Assembly (NCBI GenBank): GCA_018968785.1
Contig: JAGWZN010000023.1
Span: 1-8,917 of the forward strand
From: Patescibacteria group bacterium
Lineage (GTDB): Bacteria; Patescibacteriota; UBA1384; CAILIB01
Reading direction: 5' to 3'
Length of the DNA: 8,917 bases
Shown piece by piece: positions 1 through 6,168 of the stretch; the stretch's first letter is position 1; the number at the start of each line of letters is the position of its first letter. The position numbers and the translations under genes are program-made. The notes below the pieces were generated by a model, which did not search any database, had not been told where the DNA came from, and worked only from the letters and a program-made list of their open reading frames with translations.

Positions 1-1
1 G

Positions 2-925
2 TCCTTGAGGATCGAGCGAGCTGGCCCGATCTCGCCACAGGCTTTCTCCCTGCGTGAGACATTGCTGGCTGCAGTGTGGCCTATCCTATCCTTCATGGGC
101 GGCATCGCGTCTGTGAACATAGGTGGTGAGGTGCGCAACGCACGGCAGAACCAGTTGCTCGGCATCTTCGGCTCGATTGTCCTTGCCGGGCTGCTGATGG
201 CTCTGCTCTCCACACTGGGCGACCGTGTGTTCCAGCCAGGATTCCAGGCCGCACTCGGAGCGTATGCCCAGGGGCCATCTGGGCATAGTCTCCCGGTATC
301 TCCCTACTTCTCCCTACTGGCATCGCTCTCGACCCAGAGTCCAGTGCTGGCAGCCATGATCTGCATCGGTTTCTTCACATGGGCGTGCTTCTGGATTCCA
401 GCGACTCTGGCATACGCCACCCGAGCGATGATAGCGTGGTCTTTCGACAGGATTGCCCCAGCTGCCTTGGGTTACGTTCATCCGCGACGTCATACACCGG
501 TCACAGCCATCGTTGCAGCAACCCTGGTGAACATTGCGCTTCTCGCCCTCTTCCTCTTCGTTCCCTTTGTAGGTGCCCTTGTACTCGTGCTTGCGACCAT
601 GCTTGCCTGGCTCCCCACCATGCTGGGTGCGATGACCTTCCCTTGGAGACGCTCCGAGCTCTTCCACAGGAGTTCTATAGCGAGCCAGCGCGTCTGTGGT
701 CTGCCCATGATGTCCCTCGCGGGTGCCGCCGGGTTCATCGCCGTCAGTGTGCTTGCTGTCATGCTCTGGAACGACTCCATCGCAGCTGGTCACGCGCCGC
801 AGTCGCTGATCACCATCGCGCTGGCTTTCGGCATCGGCTTGGTGTGGTACCTCGCAGCCAAAGCCCTGCGACGTCGGCAGGGCCTCCGTATCGATCGGGC
901 ATTCTCGGAGATCCCCATCGAGTAA
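2..925 (+). CDS. APC-superfamily amino acid permease, C-terminal part (5' partial)
   Basis: The reading frame is open to the left edge, so the true start lies outside; about 307 residues are visible. They are very hydrophobic, with roughly seven membrane-spanning stretches separated by short polar loops. The first visible helix (WPILSFMGGIASVNIGGEVRNA) has the small-residue-rich, unwound-helix character followed by a G-G-E-V-R-N-A segment expected around TM6 of APC-type transporters. Later there are an FFTWACFWIP helix, a cytoplasmic loop (SFDRIAPAALGYVHPRRHTPV) typical of the TM8-TM9 link, and a basic cytoplasmic tail (AKALRRRQG). This fits TM6-TM12 of a 12-helix inner-membrane amino acid/polyamine symporter. 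Substrate cannot be told. It is GC-rich like the next gene, which starts 5-11 bases after its stop, so the two may be co-transcribed. It appears to be host backbone rather than part of the island further right. Confidence 0.78.
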   Translation, partial: SLRIERAGPISPQAFSLRETLLAAVWPILSFMGGIASVNIGGEVRNARQNQLLGIFGSIVLAGLLMALLSTLGDRVFQPGFQAALGAYAQGPSGHSLPVSPYFSLLASLSTQSPVLAAMICIGFFTWACFWIPATLAYATRAMIAWSFDRIAPAALGYVHPRRHTPVTAIVAATLVNIALLALFLFVPFVGALVLVLATMLAWLPTMLGAMTFPWRRSELFHRSSIASQRVCGLPMMSLAGAAGFIAVSVLAVMLWNDSIAAGHAPQSLITIALAFGIGLVWYLAAKALRRRQGLRIDRAFSEIPIE

Positions 926-936
926 CTGATGTGTCT

Positions 937-1683
937 ATGGCGCCAGCTCCAAGCGAACTCATTCGACGGCTCCTCCGGGCTTCGGAAGAACGTGGCGTGC
1001 GTATGCGCCTTGCCGGTTCCGCGGCGGTGGTGCTGCGGTGCAGGGGTATGGCTGAGGTGGATCGGCGTTGGTCCAACAGCATCAAGGACCTTGACCTTGT
1101 CTGCGACAGACGGGATGCTGTTGGTCTGCAGGGTGTTCTGGACGAGTTCGGCTACATCCAGGACGCACGTCTGCTGGTAGCGACCGAAGGAAGACGCTGG
1201 ACGCTCTCGGCCAGTGATCGGACTCACTGGGTGGATGTGTTCTTCGACAGGCTAGAGTTCTGCCACACCCTTGACCTACGGAATCGCCTGGTGATAGATT
1301 CTGATACACTGACGATGGCCGATCTTCTGCTTAGCAAGCTCCAGTATGTGGCCCCGCGGCCTCAGGATATCGGCCAGATGCTTGACATCGTTGGAACCCA
1401 CCCAACAGGTGAGTGCGATGGCGACCGGATCAACACGAGGCGGGTGGCCCAGGTTCTCTGTCAGTCTTGGGGGTACTGGCAAACTGCTCAACTGAACTTC
1501 CGTCGCATGGAGCAGCGCCTGCTCACCACGGAGACGGCAGATCGTCCACCGGCCATGGAGCGGCTGGCGGCACTCCGGGATCAGATAGCTGGTTCGCCCA
1601 AGAGCATCCGATGGCAAGTGAGAGCCGTTTTGGGCCAGGGGCTCCGATGGTACAGCGAGGTCGAGGATACTGACGTGTTCTGA
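937..1683 (+). CDS. Nucleotidyltransferase-fold protein (AbiEii/LinA-like, MNT superfamily)
   Basis: A 248-residue soluble protein. Numbered from ATG937, it shows the nucleotidyltransferase signature: a Gly-Ser motif in a hydrophobic setting (RLAGSAAVV, G27-S28), an acidic pair (KDLDLV, D51 and D53) and a third acidic strand (WVDVFF, D100). Then comes TMADLLLSKLQYV (127-138), like the segment that follows the catalytic core in AbiEii and lincosamide-type nucleotidyltransferases. The reaction would be NMP transfer to a small molecule, RNA or protein; the target is unknown. Start: GTG931 (250 aa) or ATG937; neither has a good Shine-Dalgarno, and both lie just after the permease stop at 925, suggesting translational coupling. 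The same frame is open upstream to 379, but that part lies inside the permease and gives unlikely, Cys/Arg/Ser-rich protein. No AbiEi-like antitoxin partner is present, so a toxin role is not supported. Confidence 0.6.
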   Translation: MAPAPSELIRRLLRASEERGVRMRLAGSAAVVLRCRGMAEVDRRWSNSIKDLDLVCDRRDAVGLQGVLDEFGYIQDARLLVATEGRRWTLSASDRTHWVDVFFDRLEFCHTLDLRNRLVIDSDTLTMADLLLSKLQYVAPRPQDIGQMLDIVGTHPTGECDGDRINTRRVAQVLCQSWGYWQTAQLNFRRMEQRLLTTETADRPPAMERLAALRDQIAGSPKSIRWQVRAVLGQGLRWYSEVEDTDVF

Positions 1684-1715
1684 GAGGCCGTTGGCCTACC
1701 AGTCACTGACGAACG

Positions 1716-2522
1716 GTGCACTGCAGCGCTCCGAGGTCATGCCGGAAGGTATGGAACAGCGGGTCAGGGGATGAGCTCTTCGGCCCGCTGGTCGTCCGGC
1801 GGATCACGGCGAGCGTCGTCCGGGGACGCTATGCCCGCTACCACTGCTATCAGAAGGACTGCCCCCGCTACGGGCAGACCATCCCCCGGGACCAGATGCA
1901 CGGCGAGTTCGAACGACTCCTCATGAGCCTCACCGCCCGTCCTGGCTTTCTGAAGCTGGTCAGGGAGATCACCGGCGACCTCTGGGAGCGGCGGGTGCGG
2001 GAGTGGGACCAGGAGGGCCGGGCACAGGAACTGCAGGTCCGGGCAGCCGGGGAGGAGATCAGCGCCCTGGTCAAGCGCATCGGCAAGACCGGGGACGAGG
2101 AGCTGGTGAGGGAGTACGAGCGGGAGGTGAAGGAGCTCCGAGCCGCCCGGGAGCGGGCGGAGCGGATTCTGAAGAAACACCAAGAAGGCCCCCCGAACTT
2201 CGAGGAAGCCTTGGAGCGAGTTGGTACGCTGCTTCAGAGTCCCTACCTAATCTGGAAGGCGGGGGATCGAGACGTGAAGCGGGCGGTGGTTGAGCGGGTG
2301 TTTCAGACCGCTCCCACCTACGACCGCGAGAGCGGATTTGGTACGGTGGATTTGGCGCTCCCATACCAGCTTTCGCAGGCGTACGCGGAGCCCGACTCAC
2401 GCATGGTGGACCCTGCGAAAAAATTTTGGAACACCTTCATTGAATTTGCGCTGGAGAATCATCCAAAACTGAAGCAAATCTACTACGCTGAACCTGAAAG
2501 CGAGCCTGATCGCTCTGATTAG
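1716..2522 (+). pseudogene. Large serine recombinase, C-terminal remnant (zinc ribbon and coiled coil only)
   Basis: Recognisable homology begins at about 1790 with ITASVVRGRYARYHC and runs through YHCYQKDCPRYGQTIPRD (C44 and C49), the second half of the recombinase zinc beta-ribbon. Residues ~98-155 are a charged coiled coil (EEISALVKRI...REVKELRAARERAERILKK), followed by the conserved tail with GDRDVKRAVVERVF. Full-length enzymes of this family are about 500-600 aa, with an N-terminal resolvase domain holding the catalytic serine. Here neither that domain nor the first zinc CxxC exists, and unrelated sequence lies upstream. The first ~25 residues (MHCSAPRSCRKVW...) look like fortuitous coding. 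The piece is therefore probably an inactive remnant left by a deletion or rearrangement of a mobile element. Its body is very GC-rich, but the last ~35 codons are noticeably more AT-rich. It ends overlapping the convergent XRE gene by 4 bases. Confidence 0.75.
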
Positions 2523-2737
2523 AATGTCTTCAGCGAGTCGATTTTTAGTACTTTCAAAATTCGATGCAGTTTCACATACGTCAGGTTGCTCTCGCCACGT
2601 TCAATAATGGCGTAGTAGTTCTTACTCACCTTCGCTTGAGCGGCAACCTGGCTCTGGGAGAGGCCGAGCCTTTCCCGAGCGCTCTTCAAAGTAGCGCCCA
2701 GCTCACCAAGAGCAATCTGATCTTCTCTGCTATTCAT
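2519..2737 (-). CDS. Small XRE-family HTH transcriptional regulator
   Basis: A 72-residue protein that is almost entirely a Cro/C1-type helix-turn-helix. LGATLKSARERLGLSQSQVAAQAKVSKNYYAIIERGESNLTYVKLHRILKVL shows the classic order: helix 1, the LSQ..VA.....S recognition region, the I-ERGE motif, and the closing helix with L..ILKVL. There is no effector domain. It would bind DNA as a dimer and probably autoregulates. It is divergent from the PLD operon across a 67-base gap, so repression of that operon is the obvious hypothesis. ATG2737 is the only sensible start; its upstream Shine-Dalgarno is poor. Its stop overlaps the stop of the recombinase remnant by 4 bases. The YYAIIERGES pattern resembles short regulators found beside restriction or toxin-antitoxin genes, but no antitoxin role can be shown here. 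Confidence 0.85.
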   Translation of the reverse strand: MNSREDQIALGELGATLKSARERLGLSQSQVAAQAKVSKNYYAIIERGESNLTYVKLHRILKVLKIDSLKTF

Positions 2738-2804
2738 ATACCGCTATCTTAGCAGAAACAACCACAAATTTATAGCTTATAGGAACTAATCATTAAGGAG
2801 GAGT
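2738..2804. promoter_or_regulatory. Divergent control region between XRE and the PLD operon, with heptamer repeat
   Basis: This 67-base AT-rich gap must carry promoters for both the leftward XRE gene and the rightward PLD operon. It contains a tandem near-identical heptamer, TTATAGC then TTATAGG (2770-2783), one possible XRE binding site. A weak rightward promoter can be proposed: TTAGCA (2749-2754), a 16-base spacer, and TATAGC (2771-2776), four of six matches in each box. No convincing leftward promoter was found. The -10 proposal overlaps the heptamers, which would fit repression by occlusion, but this is inference. Confidence 0.3.
2795..2803 (+). promoter_or_regulatory. Strong ribosome binding site for the PLD gene
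   Basis: AAGGAGGAG lies directly before ATG2805. It is close to a perfect Shine-Dalgarno sequence, with its AAGGAG core ending four bases before the start codon. This fixes the start of the PLD gene. Confidence 0.85.
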
Positions 2805-3527
2805 ATGATCGCCAAGACTCATCTACATAGCGTTCACGTCAGAGACAAGCACAGCCAATGGGTCCCCCGCCAGGAACCAACAAGTACCGAGAACTTATTT
2901 AACGAACAAACGTTTTACCCGGCCTTTACCAAAGACATGCTGGCTGCCAAGCGCGAAGTTATTATTTACAGCCCGTTCGTTTCCAAATACCGTGCCGATA
3001 CCTTTAATCGGATACTCTACAAGCTCAAAGATACCAATGTTGAGGTCTTCATCTTTACCCGTCCGGTTGAGGAGCAGGATCTGTGCCTTCGCAAACAGGC
3101 AAGAGAGGTGCTTAGCCATTATGAGGAGTTAGGCGCCAATATCTTTTACCTGCAAGGCTCGATTCACGAGAAAGTGGCCATTATCGACCAGGAAATCCTT
3201 TGGGAAGGGAGCTTGAATATTCTTTCGCAAAGAACCAGCCGGGAGATGATGCGCCGCGTTTCTGACAGAGACCTGGCAATGCAGGTTGTTAGGTATCTGG
3301 GCTTAAACCGGATGCTAGCAGACGGTTATCGGCAGAAGTATGAAAAGCTGTACCGAAGCCTTATGGAGGGAGTACAGCGAAAGCGTCGGATCAGTTGGAA
3401 GACCATTATAGCAGGATTAACGGCTGTGGTAGCGGTTTGGTGGATATTGAACGCTGTATCGGATATGATACCTTTTAGTAGTACTGACACAGTTTTTGGT
3501 TTGGTGAAGCTACTTACTCTACGTTAG
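2805..3527 (+). CDS. Membrane-anchored phospholipase D-fold protein (single HKD motif)
   Basis: A 240-residue protein. Residues ~33-140 form a PLD half-domain: strand VIIYSPFVSKYRAD (52-65), a helix, strand VEVFIFTRPVEE (79-90), then the HKD motif IHEKVAIIDQEILWEGSLN (H121-x-K123-x4-D128-x6-G135-S136-x-N138), complete and properly spaced. With only one HKD motif it would need to dimerise, as Nuc-type endonucleases do. TRP after the second strand also occurs in PLD domains appended to bacterial helicases. A basic patch (QRKRR, 191-195) precedes one membrane helix (~200-218), so the PLD domain probably faces the cytoplasm from the inner membrane. It is first in an operon with the next gene (8-base gap). 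It could be a phosphodiesterase or nuclease effector in defence (compare DISARM DrmC, also a PLD protein), or a lipid-modifying enzyme. Nuclease versus lipase activity cannot be decided. Confidence 0.8.
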   Translation: MIAKTHLHSVHVRDKHSQWVPRQEPTSTENLFNEQTFYPAFTKDMLAAKREVIIYSPFVSKYRADTFNRILYKLKDTNVEVFIFTRPVEEQDLCLRKQAREVLSHYEELGANIFYLQGSIHEKVAIIDQEILWEGSLNILSQRTSREMMRRVSDRDLAMQVVRYLGLNRMLADGYRQKYEKLYRSLMEGVQRKRRISWKTIIAGLTAVVAVWWILNAVSDMIPFSSTDTVFGLVKLLTLR

Positions 3528-3535
3528 GAGTTCAA

Positions 3536-4156
3536 ATGGATAATACACATACGGACAACGGGTTTGATCCCAACAAGATAGTGGTCTCTCAAGAAGAAGT
3601 GGATCGTCTTGCTGATGTTCTTGAAAGCAAGTATGACACTCAACTGGATAATCCTAAGATAATTGAGCTGGCAAAACTGGCGAAAGAGCTGAGATGGTGG
3701 CAATCAGCGAGTAACAAGAGCGCCATTACCCAGAGTTTCGTTGATGAGACCATGGGCGATCTGAAAGATATTTTAGAGATATTTGAAGAATCTGCGGTTG
3801 AGAGGCAGGAAGATCCGAAAGATAAGATAGAAATTGTGCCGTATAAGGAAATGGAACGGGTTGTAAATAAAATGCGCTGGTTGATAGCTGACTTTCGCCG
3901 TGTCTCTTTTGAAGGTCCGGCTAGAGATAAACTGGCGAAGTTGCTTAGGGAACATTATGAAGTTGAATTGGATGCAAATCAGCTGGATAATGCTATCCTC
4001 TTACTTTCTAGAAAGCTGTGGTATATGGAAGGACTTGATAAAGACTTGGCTACATGTCTTGATGATCTTCTCTCTAACGGGAGTAATAACAAACATCCAA
4101 AAATCCACGAAGCCATAAAGATTACGGTTCAGAAATTCGGCAATAGATTAGTTTGA
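3536..4156 (+). CDS. Unknown all-helical acidic protein with an internal duplication
   Basis: I do not recognise this 206-residue protein. It is soluble, acidic and predicted mostly helical, with no signal peptide, membrane helix, cysteine pair or enzyme motif. It contains two related segments of about 33 residues: 23-55 (DRLADVLESKYDTQLDNP...) and 131-163 (DKLAKLLREHYEVELDAN...). They align without gaps, with nine identities (including the shared Tyr, Leu-Asp and Trp) and many conservative matches, so a helical module has been duplicated. The middle (PYKEMERVVNKMRWLIADFRRV, 102-123) links them. The start is ATG3536, after GGAG at 3527-3530 that overlaps the preceding stop, so it is clearly translated with the PLD gene. 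A partner, adaptor or inhibitor of that protein is a reasonable guess from position only. Its 3' end overlaps the convergent nuclease gene by 9 bases. Confidence 0.75.
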   Translation: MDNTHTDNGFDPNKIVVSQEEVDRLADVLESKYDTQLDNPKIIELAKLAKELRWWQSASNKSAITQSFVDETMGDLKDILEIFEESAVERQEDPKDKIEIVPYKEMERVVNKMRWLIADFRRVSFEGPARDKLAKLLREHYEVELDANQLDNAILLLSRKLWYMEGLDKDLATCLDDLLSNGSNNKHPKIHEAIKITVQKFGNRLV

Positions 4157-4939
4157 GGATTGTAATACAGGAAGAAGATTACCCTCTTTCTCTTTTGCCT
4201 CAACAGCGTTTACATAGTTACAATAGTCACACCCCGGGTTGGCGGCTGGTATCAGGCTATTATTTAAGCAGTTGTGAATATTGAATAAGGTTTTCTCAAC
4301 CCAGGAGTCATCACCCTTATAAGCGATTAGGGTAATATCAAACTCCAGTTTGGCGTCAAAGGCTTCTTTATCGGTCCGACCATTGCAGTAGACGAAATAG
4401 CCGGTATCGGAGACCTTGTAGCCGTTCTGTCGCAGCAGCCACTGGTAGACTTCCATCTGTCGCTTGTAGCCATCCTGCCAGGCTTTATTCAGTTCGGTAA
4501 TCTCTTCGTCTTTAGAAGTGGATTTATAATCAACCACGATGTACTCACCTTGCGAGTTCTGCCAGAGGTCATCAATTGCCCCAAAAACCAGGAAGTTGGT
4601 CAGCTGATGAACATGTTGGATACCAGTAAAGTTATGCCGCCATTTGTCCAGATCGTCATGCGGAATCGGACGGGCATCAATACCATATTTTACAATCAGT
4701 GGATGCTTAGTGCCATTAGTCCGGTGGATATCAAATTCAAGTTTTAAGAGGTGATCTACGGCGGAGTTGAGGGCAAAGGGAAAACCGGGCGGACGGCCAA
4801 CACCAAGAAACCGGTCGAGGTAGAAACAGCGGGGACACTCTAAAAAGAGATCTATTTTCGAACGGGAGAGTTTGAACGGCTCAGTAGCAGCAGGACTGTA
4901 CAAACCCCTGACACGTTGTGGGGTGTAGTATTCCGACAC
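4148..4939 (-). CDS. PD-(D/E)XK nuclease, RecB/Cas4-like, with possible Fe-S cysteines
   Basis: A 263-residue PD-(D/E)XK superfamily protein. Visible motifs: KLSRSKIDLFLECPRCFYLDRF (24-43), as in PDDEXK_1/RecB-type nucleases; H63 in SAVDHLLK (motif I); D123/D124 in GAIDDLW; D137-x-K139 in IVVDYKS (the catalytic core); and QMEVYQWLL (Q161, Y165), the RecB-family QxxxY motif. All catalytic positions are present, so it is probably an active metal-dependent DNase. Cys pairs near both ends (C35-x2-C38 and C237-x2-C240) suggest a structural zinc or a Fe-S cluster as in Cas4/AddB, though the 2+2 arrangement is not the classic 1+3. The start is GTG4939; a stop lies in frame ~10 codons upstream and no ATG is nearby. 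It has its own promoter upstream. No cas genes are present, so it is not an adaptation nuclease; a role in defence or recombination is inferred. Confidence 0.85.
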   Translation of the reverse strand: MSEYYTPQRVRGLYSPAATEPFKLSRSKIDLFLECPRCFYLDRFLGVGRPPGFPFALNSAVDHLLKLEFDIHRTNGTKHPLIVKYGIDARPIPHDDLDKWRHNFTGIQHVHQLTNFLVFGAIDDLWQNSQGEYIVVDYKSTSKDEEITELNKAWQDGYKRQMEVYQWLLRQNGYKVSDTGYFVYCNGRTDKEAFDAKLEFDITLIAYKGDDSWVEKTLFNIHNCLNNSLIPAANPGCDYCNYVNAVEAKEKEGNLLPVLQSSN

Positions 4940-4963
4940 TTTAAATGCTCGCTTTCTGAGCTG

Positions 4964-4992
4964 ATTATCTCATCTGATGAGCTTACTATCAA
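4964..4992 (-). promoter_or_regulatory. Sigma70-like promoter of the PD-(D/E)XK gene with palindromic operator in the spacer
   Basis: Read leftward, TTGATA (4987-4992) and GATAAT (4964-4969) are separated by exactly 17 bases; each box matches consensus at five of six positions. The spacer holds a perfect 13-base palindrome with one central base, CTCATCAGATGAG (4969-4981), which touches the -10 box. A repressor bound there would block RNA polymerase. Transcription would start near 4957, giving a leader of about 17 bases. Confidence 0.6.
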
Positions 4993-5018
4993 GTGCCCGT
5001 ATACAACGCGCTAACAAT

Positions 5019-5636
5019 TTATTTGTACCGTGAAAATTGTCGCTTCACGCCACTTACGTTAACACGGTAATGGTAGAGATTAGAGCTGACATTATATTTT
5101 ATACAAACTTCATCCTCACTCATCCTCCTTGCGGCACAATAAGATAGAACTGGTCGCGGGAGTAGGAGGCAACCAGCCAACCAGTTGGCCTCAGCTTCTT
5201 GGATGTCATTATATTCTCTTAACACTGCCTCAAGCTCCACAATCGGCATCATCTTTGCTGGGCTGTGTCCGCGCAGTATGTGAGCGCACTCATGTGCAAT
5301 GTCGCTAGCCTGCCTTCGTGGGCTATGGCTCGAATTGATTATTATTACATCAGCATTCCCCTCGCGTAGAGTTATTGCTGACCATTCATCCCCATCTTTT
5401 GAGAGCAAGTACCTTTTTGCCTCGACCGATAAATTGGGAATATCATTTAGTGTCCAAATCTTGATAGCAAGGTAACTGGTTAGCTCTTTAGTACCTAGTG
5501 GATCTACCTCGGAGAGGCCTAATCTTTTCCTCAAAGATATGGCAGTGTTTTCGGCCCAAGACTTAAAACCACGCTCAAACTGAACTTCCTGATTTCTATT
5601 TACTTGTAAACCATCATTTTCATCAGGAGAGGTCAT
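5019..5636 (-). CDS. ImmA/IrrE-family (DUF955) zinc metallopeptidase
   Basis: A 205-residue protein with the zinc protease motif HECAH (H115-E116-x2-H119) in SDIAHECAHILRGH and a downstream EAEANWLAGCLLLP helix whose Glu (E147 or E149) would be the third zinc ligand. This is the classic ImmA/IrrE arrangement. Family members such as ImmA, IrrE/PprI and CapP cleave a partner XRE/Cro-type repressor in response to DNA damage, single-stranded DNA or infection. The partner here is almost certainly the XRE gene just upstream: the start ATG5636 lies 14 bases inside the end of that gene, so the two are translationally coupled. The N-terminal ~90 residues include a KSWAEN..ISLRKRLGL helix and a tryptophan-containing sensor-like region, as in other members. 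Both HExxH residues and the Glu are intact, so it should be active. Confidence 0.9.
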   Translation of the reverse strand: MTSPDENDGLQVNRNQEVQFERGFKSWAENTAISLRKRLGLSEVDPLGTKELTSYLAIKIWTLNDIPNLSVEAKRYLLSKDGDEWSAITLREGNADVIIINSSHSPRRQASDIAHECAHILRGHSPAKMMPIVELEAVLREYNDIQEAEANWLAGCLLLPRPVLSYCAARRMSEDEVCIKYNVSSNLYHYRVNVSGVKRQFSRYK

Positions 5637-5982
5637 TTTCTATCTCGCTTTGCAGCGCGTTACGGGCAGCTAAAATAACCTCACCTAAGTATTGACCGGT
5701 GGCGACACTCCAGTTCTTTTTTGCACGGAACTGTACTAATAGACTGGTACTACCATTATCCACATTGGATAACGGATTTGAATGCCCTAACATTTCGCCC
5801 GGATCAATTTCCAGCCACTTACATAGTTTGGAAAAGGTTTCTAGGTCAGGTTGCTTGCCACTTTCGATACGCGAAAGAGTGGTGTGGCTAACACCCAACT
5901 CCTTGGCAATTTCGCGCAAGCCGCGGTTGCCGCGTCTTTTCTTGAGTAAAATACTTAATTGTTCGAGGGTAAACTTTGCCAT
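5623..5982 (-). CDS. XRE-family HTH repressor, partner of the ImmA-like protease
   Basis: A 119-residue protein when started at ATG5982 (MAKFTLEQL). Residues ~5-62 are a Cro/C1 HTH: REIAKELGVSHTTLSRIESGKQPDLETFSKLCKWLEI, with the usual recognition helix and IESGK motif. Residues ~63-119 form a C-terminal extension (LLVQFRAKKNWSV..., a helical end) that is a likely site for dimerisation or ImmA cleavage. A longer reading from ATG6090 adds 36 residues (CIHCKLYAP...) unlike an XRE N-terminus, and would place the promoter inside the gene, so I prefer 5982. A good -10 box lies just 7 bases before this start, suggesting a leaderless message. It is transcribed first in a two-gene unit with the protease and is divergent from the Ubl operon, the position expected for its repressor. 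Confidence 0.85.
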   Translation of the reverse strand: MAKFTLEQLSILLKKRRGNRGLREIAKELGVSHTTLSRIESGKQPDLETFSKLCKWLEIDPGEMLGHSNPLSNVDNGSTSLLVQFRAKKNWSVATGQYLGEVILAARNALQSEIENDLS

Positions 5983-5989
5983 ATTAAAG

Positions 5990-6018
5990 ATATTACCAAA
6001 AGAGTAAAGGTATTGCAA
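5990..6018 (-). promoter_or_regulatory. Promoter of the XRE-ImmA unit; probably leaderless transcript
   Basis: Read leftward, TTGCAA (6013-6018) and TAATAT (5990-5995) are separated by 17 bases. The -10 box ends 7 bases before ATG5982, so transcription would begin at or within a base or two of the start codon. No Shine-Dalgarno precedes that ATG, which agrees with a leaderless message. Confidence 0.5.
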
Positions 6019-6041
6019 CGTTGGTGCATATAGTTTACAGT
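6013..6041 (+). promoter_or_regulatory. Possible rightward promoter for the Ubl operon sharing the TTGCAA box
   Basis: TTGCAA is its own reverse complement, so the box at 6013-6018 can also serve rightward. Seventeen bases on lies TACAGT (6036-6041), matching the -10 consensus at four of six positions. The start would be near 6048, leaving a leader of about 125 bases before the Ubl gene. The match is modest, and a promoter nearer the gene (TATAAG at 6135-6140, without a clear -35) cannot be excluded. Confidence 0.3.
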
Positions 6042-6146
6042 GAATGCATGAGGCGTTTGTAAGCCGCCGGACTGCCTTCAGTAAGGACATCTCTACTGTA
6101 CCGCAATTTCTTCCGGCTTACCATAGCGCCAACCTATAAGTTAACT

Positions 6147-6168
6147 GCCAGGATACTGGCGAAAGGAG
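6147..6168 (+). promoter_or_regulatory. Inverted repeat and ribosome binding site before the Ubl gene
   Basis: A five-base inverted repeat with a four-base loop (GCCAG-GATA-CTGGC, 6147-6160) sits directly before the strong Shine-Dalgarno AAGGAG (6163-6168), which ends four bases before ATG6173. It could be an operator half or an RNA hairpin near the ribosome site. The ribosome site is clear; the role of the repeat is a guess. Confidence 0.5.

Noticed and set aside
314..793. Long reverse-strand open frames opposite the permease, nucleotidyltransferase and recombinase genes
   Set aside because: They are expected in GC-rich coding DNA; compositions are low-complexity and no motif or ribosome site supports them.
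379..930. Frame open upstream of the nucleotidyltransferase, in theory giving a 434-aa protein
   Set aside because: It lies inside the permease gene in another frame; the translation is rich in Cys, Arg and Ser without domain features. The recognisable protein starts at 931-937.
937..1683. Toxin of an AbiE-type toxin-antitoxin pair
   Set aside because: The nucleotidyltransferase motifs fit loosely, but no AbiEi-like winged-helix antitoxin gene precedes it; the neighbour is a permease.
1685..1697. Small hairpin AGGCC-GTT-GGCCT just after the nucleotidyltransferase stop, as a terminator
   Set aside because: The stem is only five pairs and is not followed by a T run.
4148..4939. CRISPR-associated Cas4
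   Set aside because: There is no CRISPR array, cas1 or cas2 in the window, and the cysteine layout is two plus two rather than one plus three.
5983..6090. N-terminal extension of the XRE gene to ATG6090
   Set aside because: The extra 36 residues do not look like an XRE N-terminus, and a good promoter for the shorter gene lies within them.
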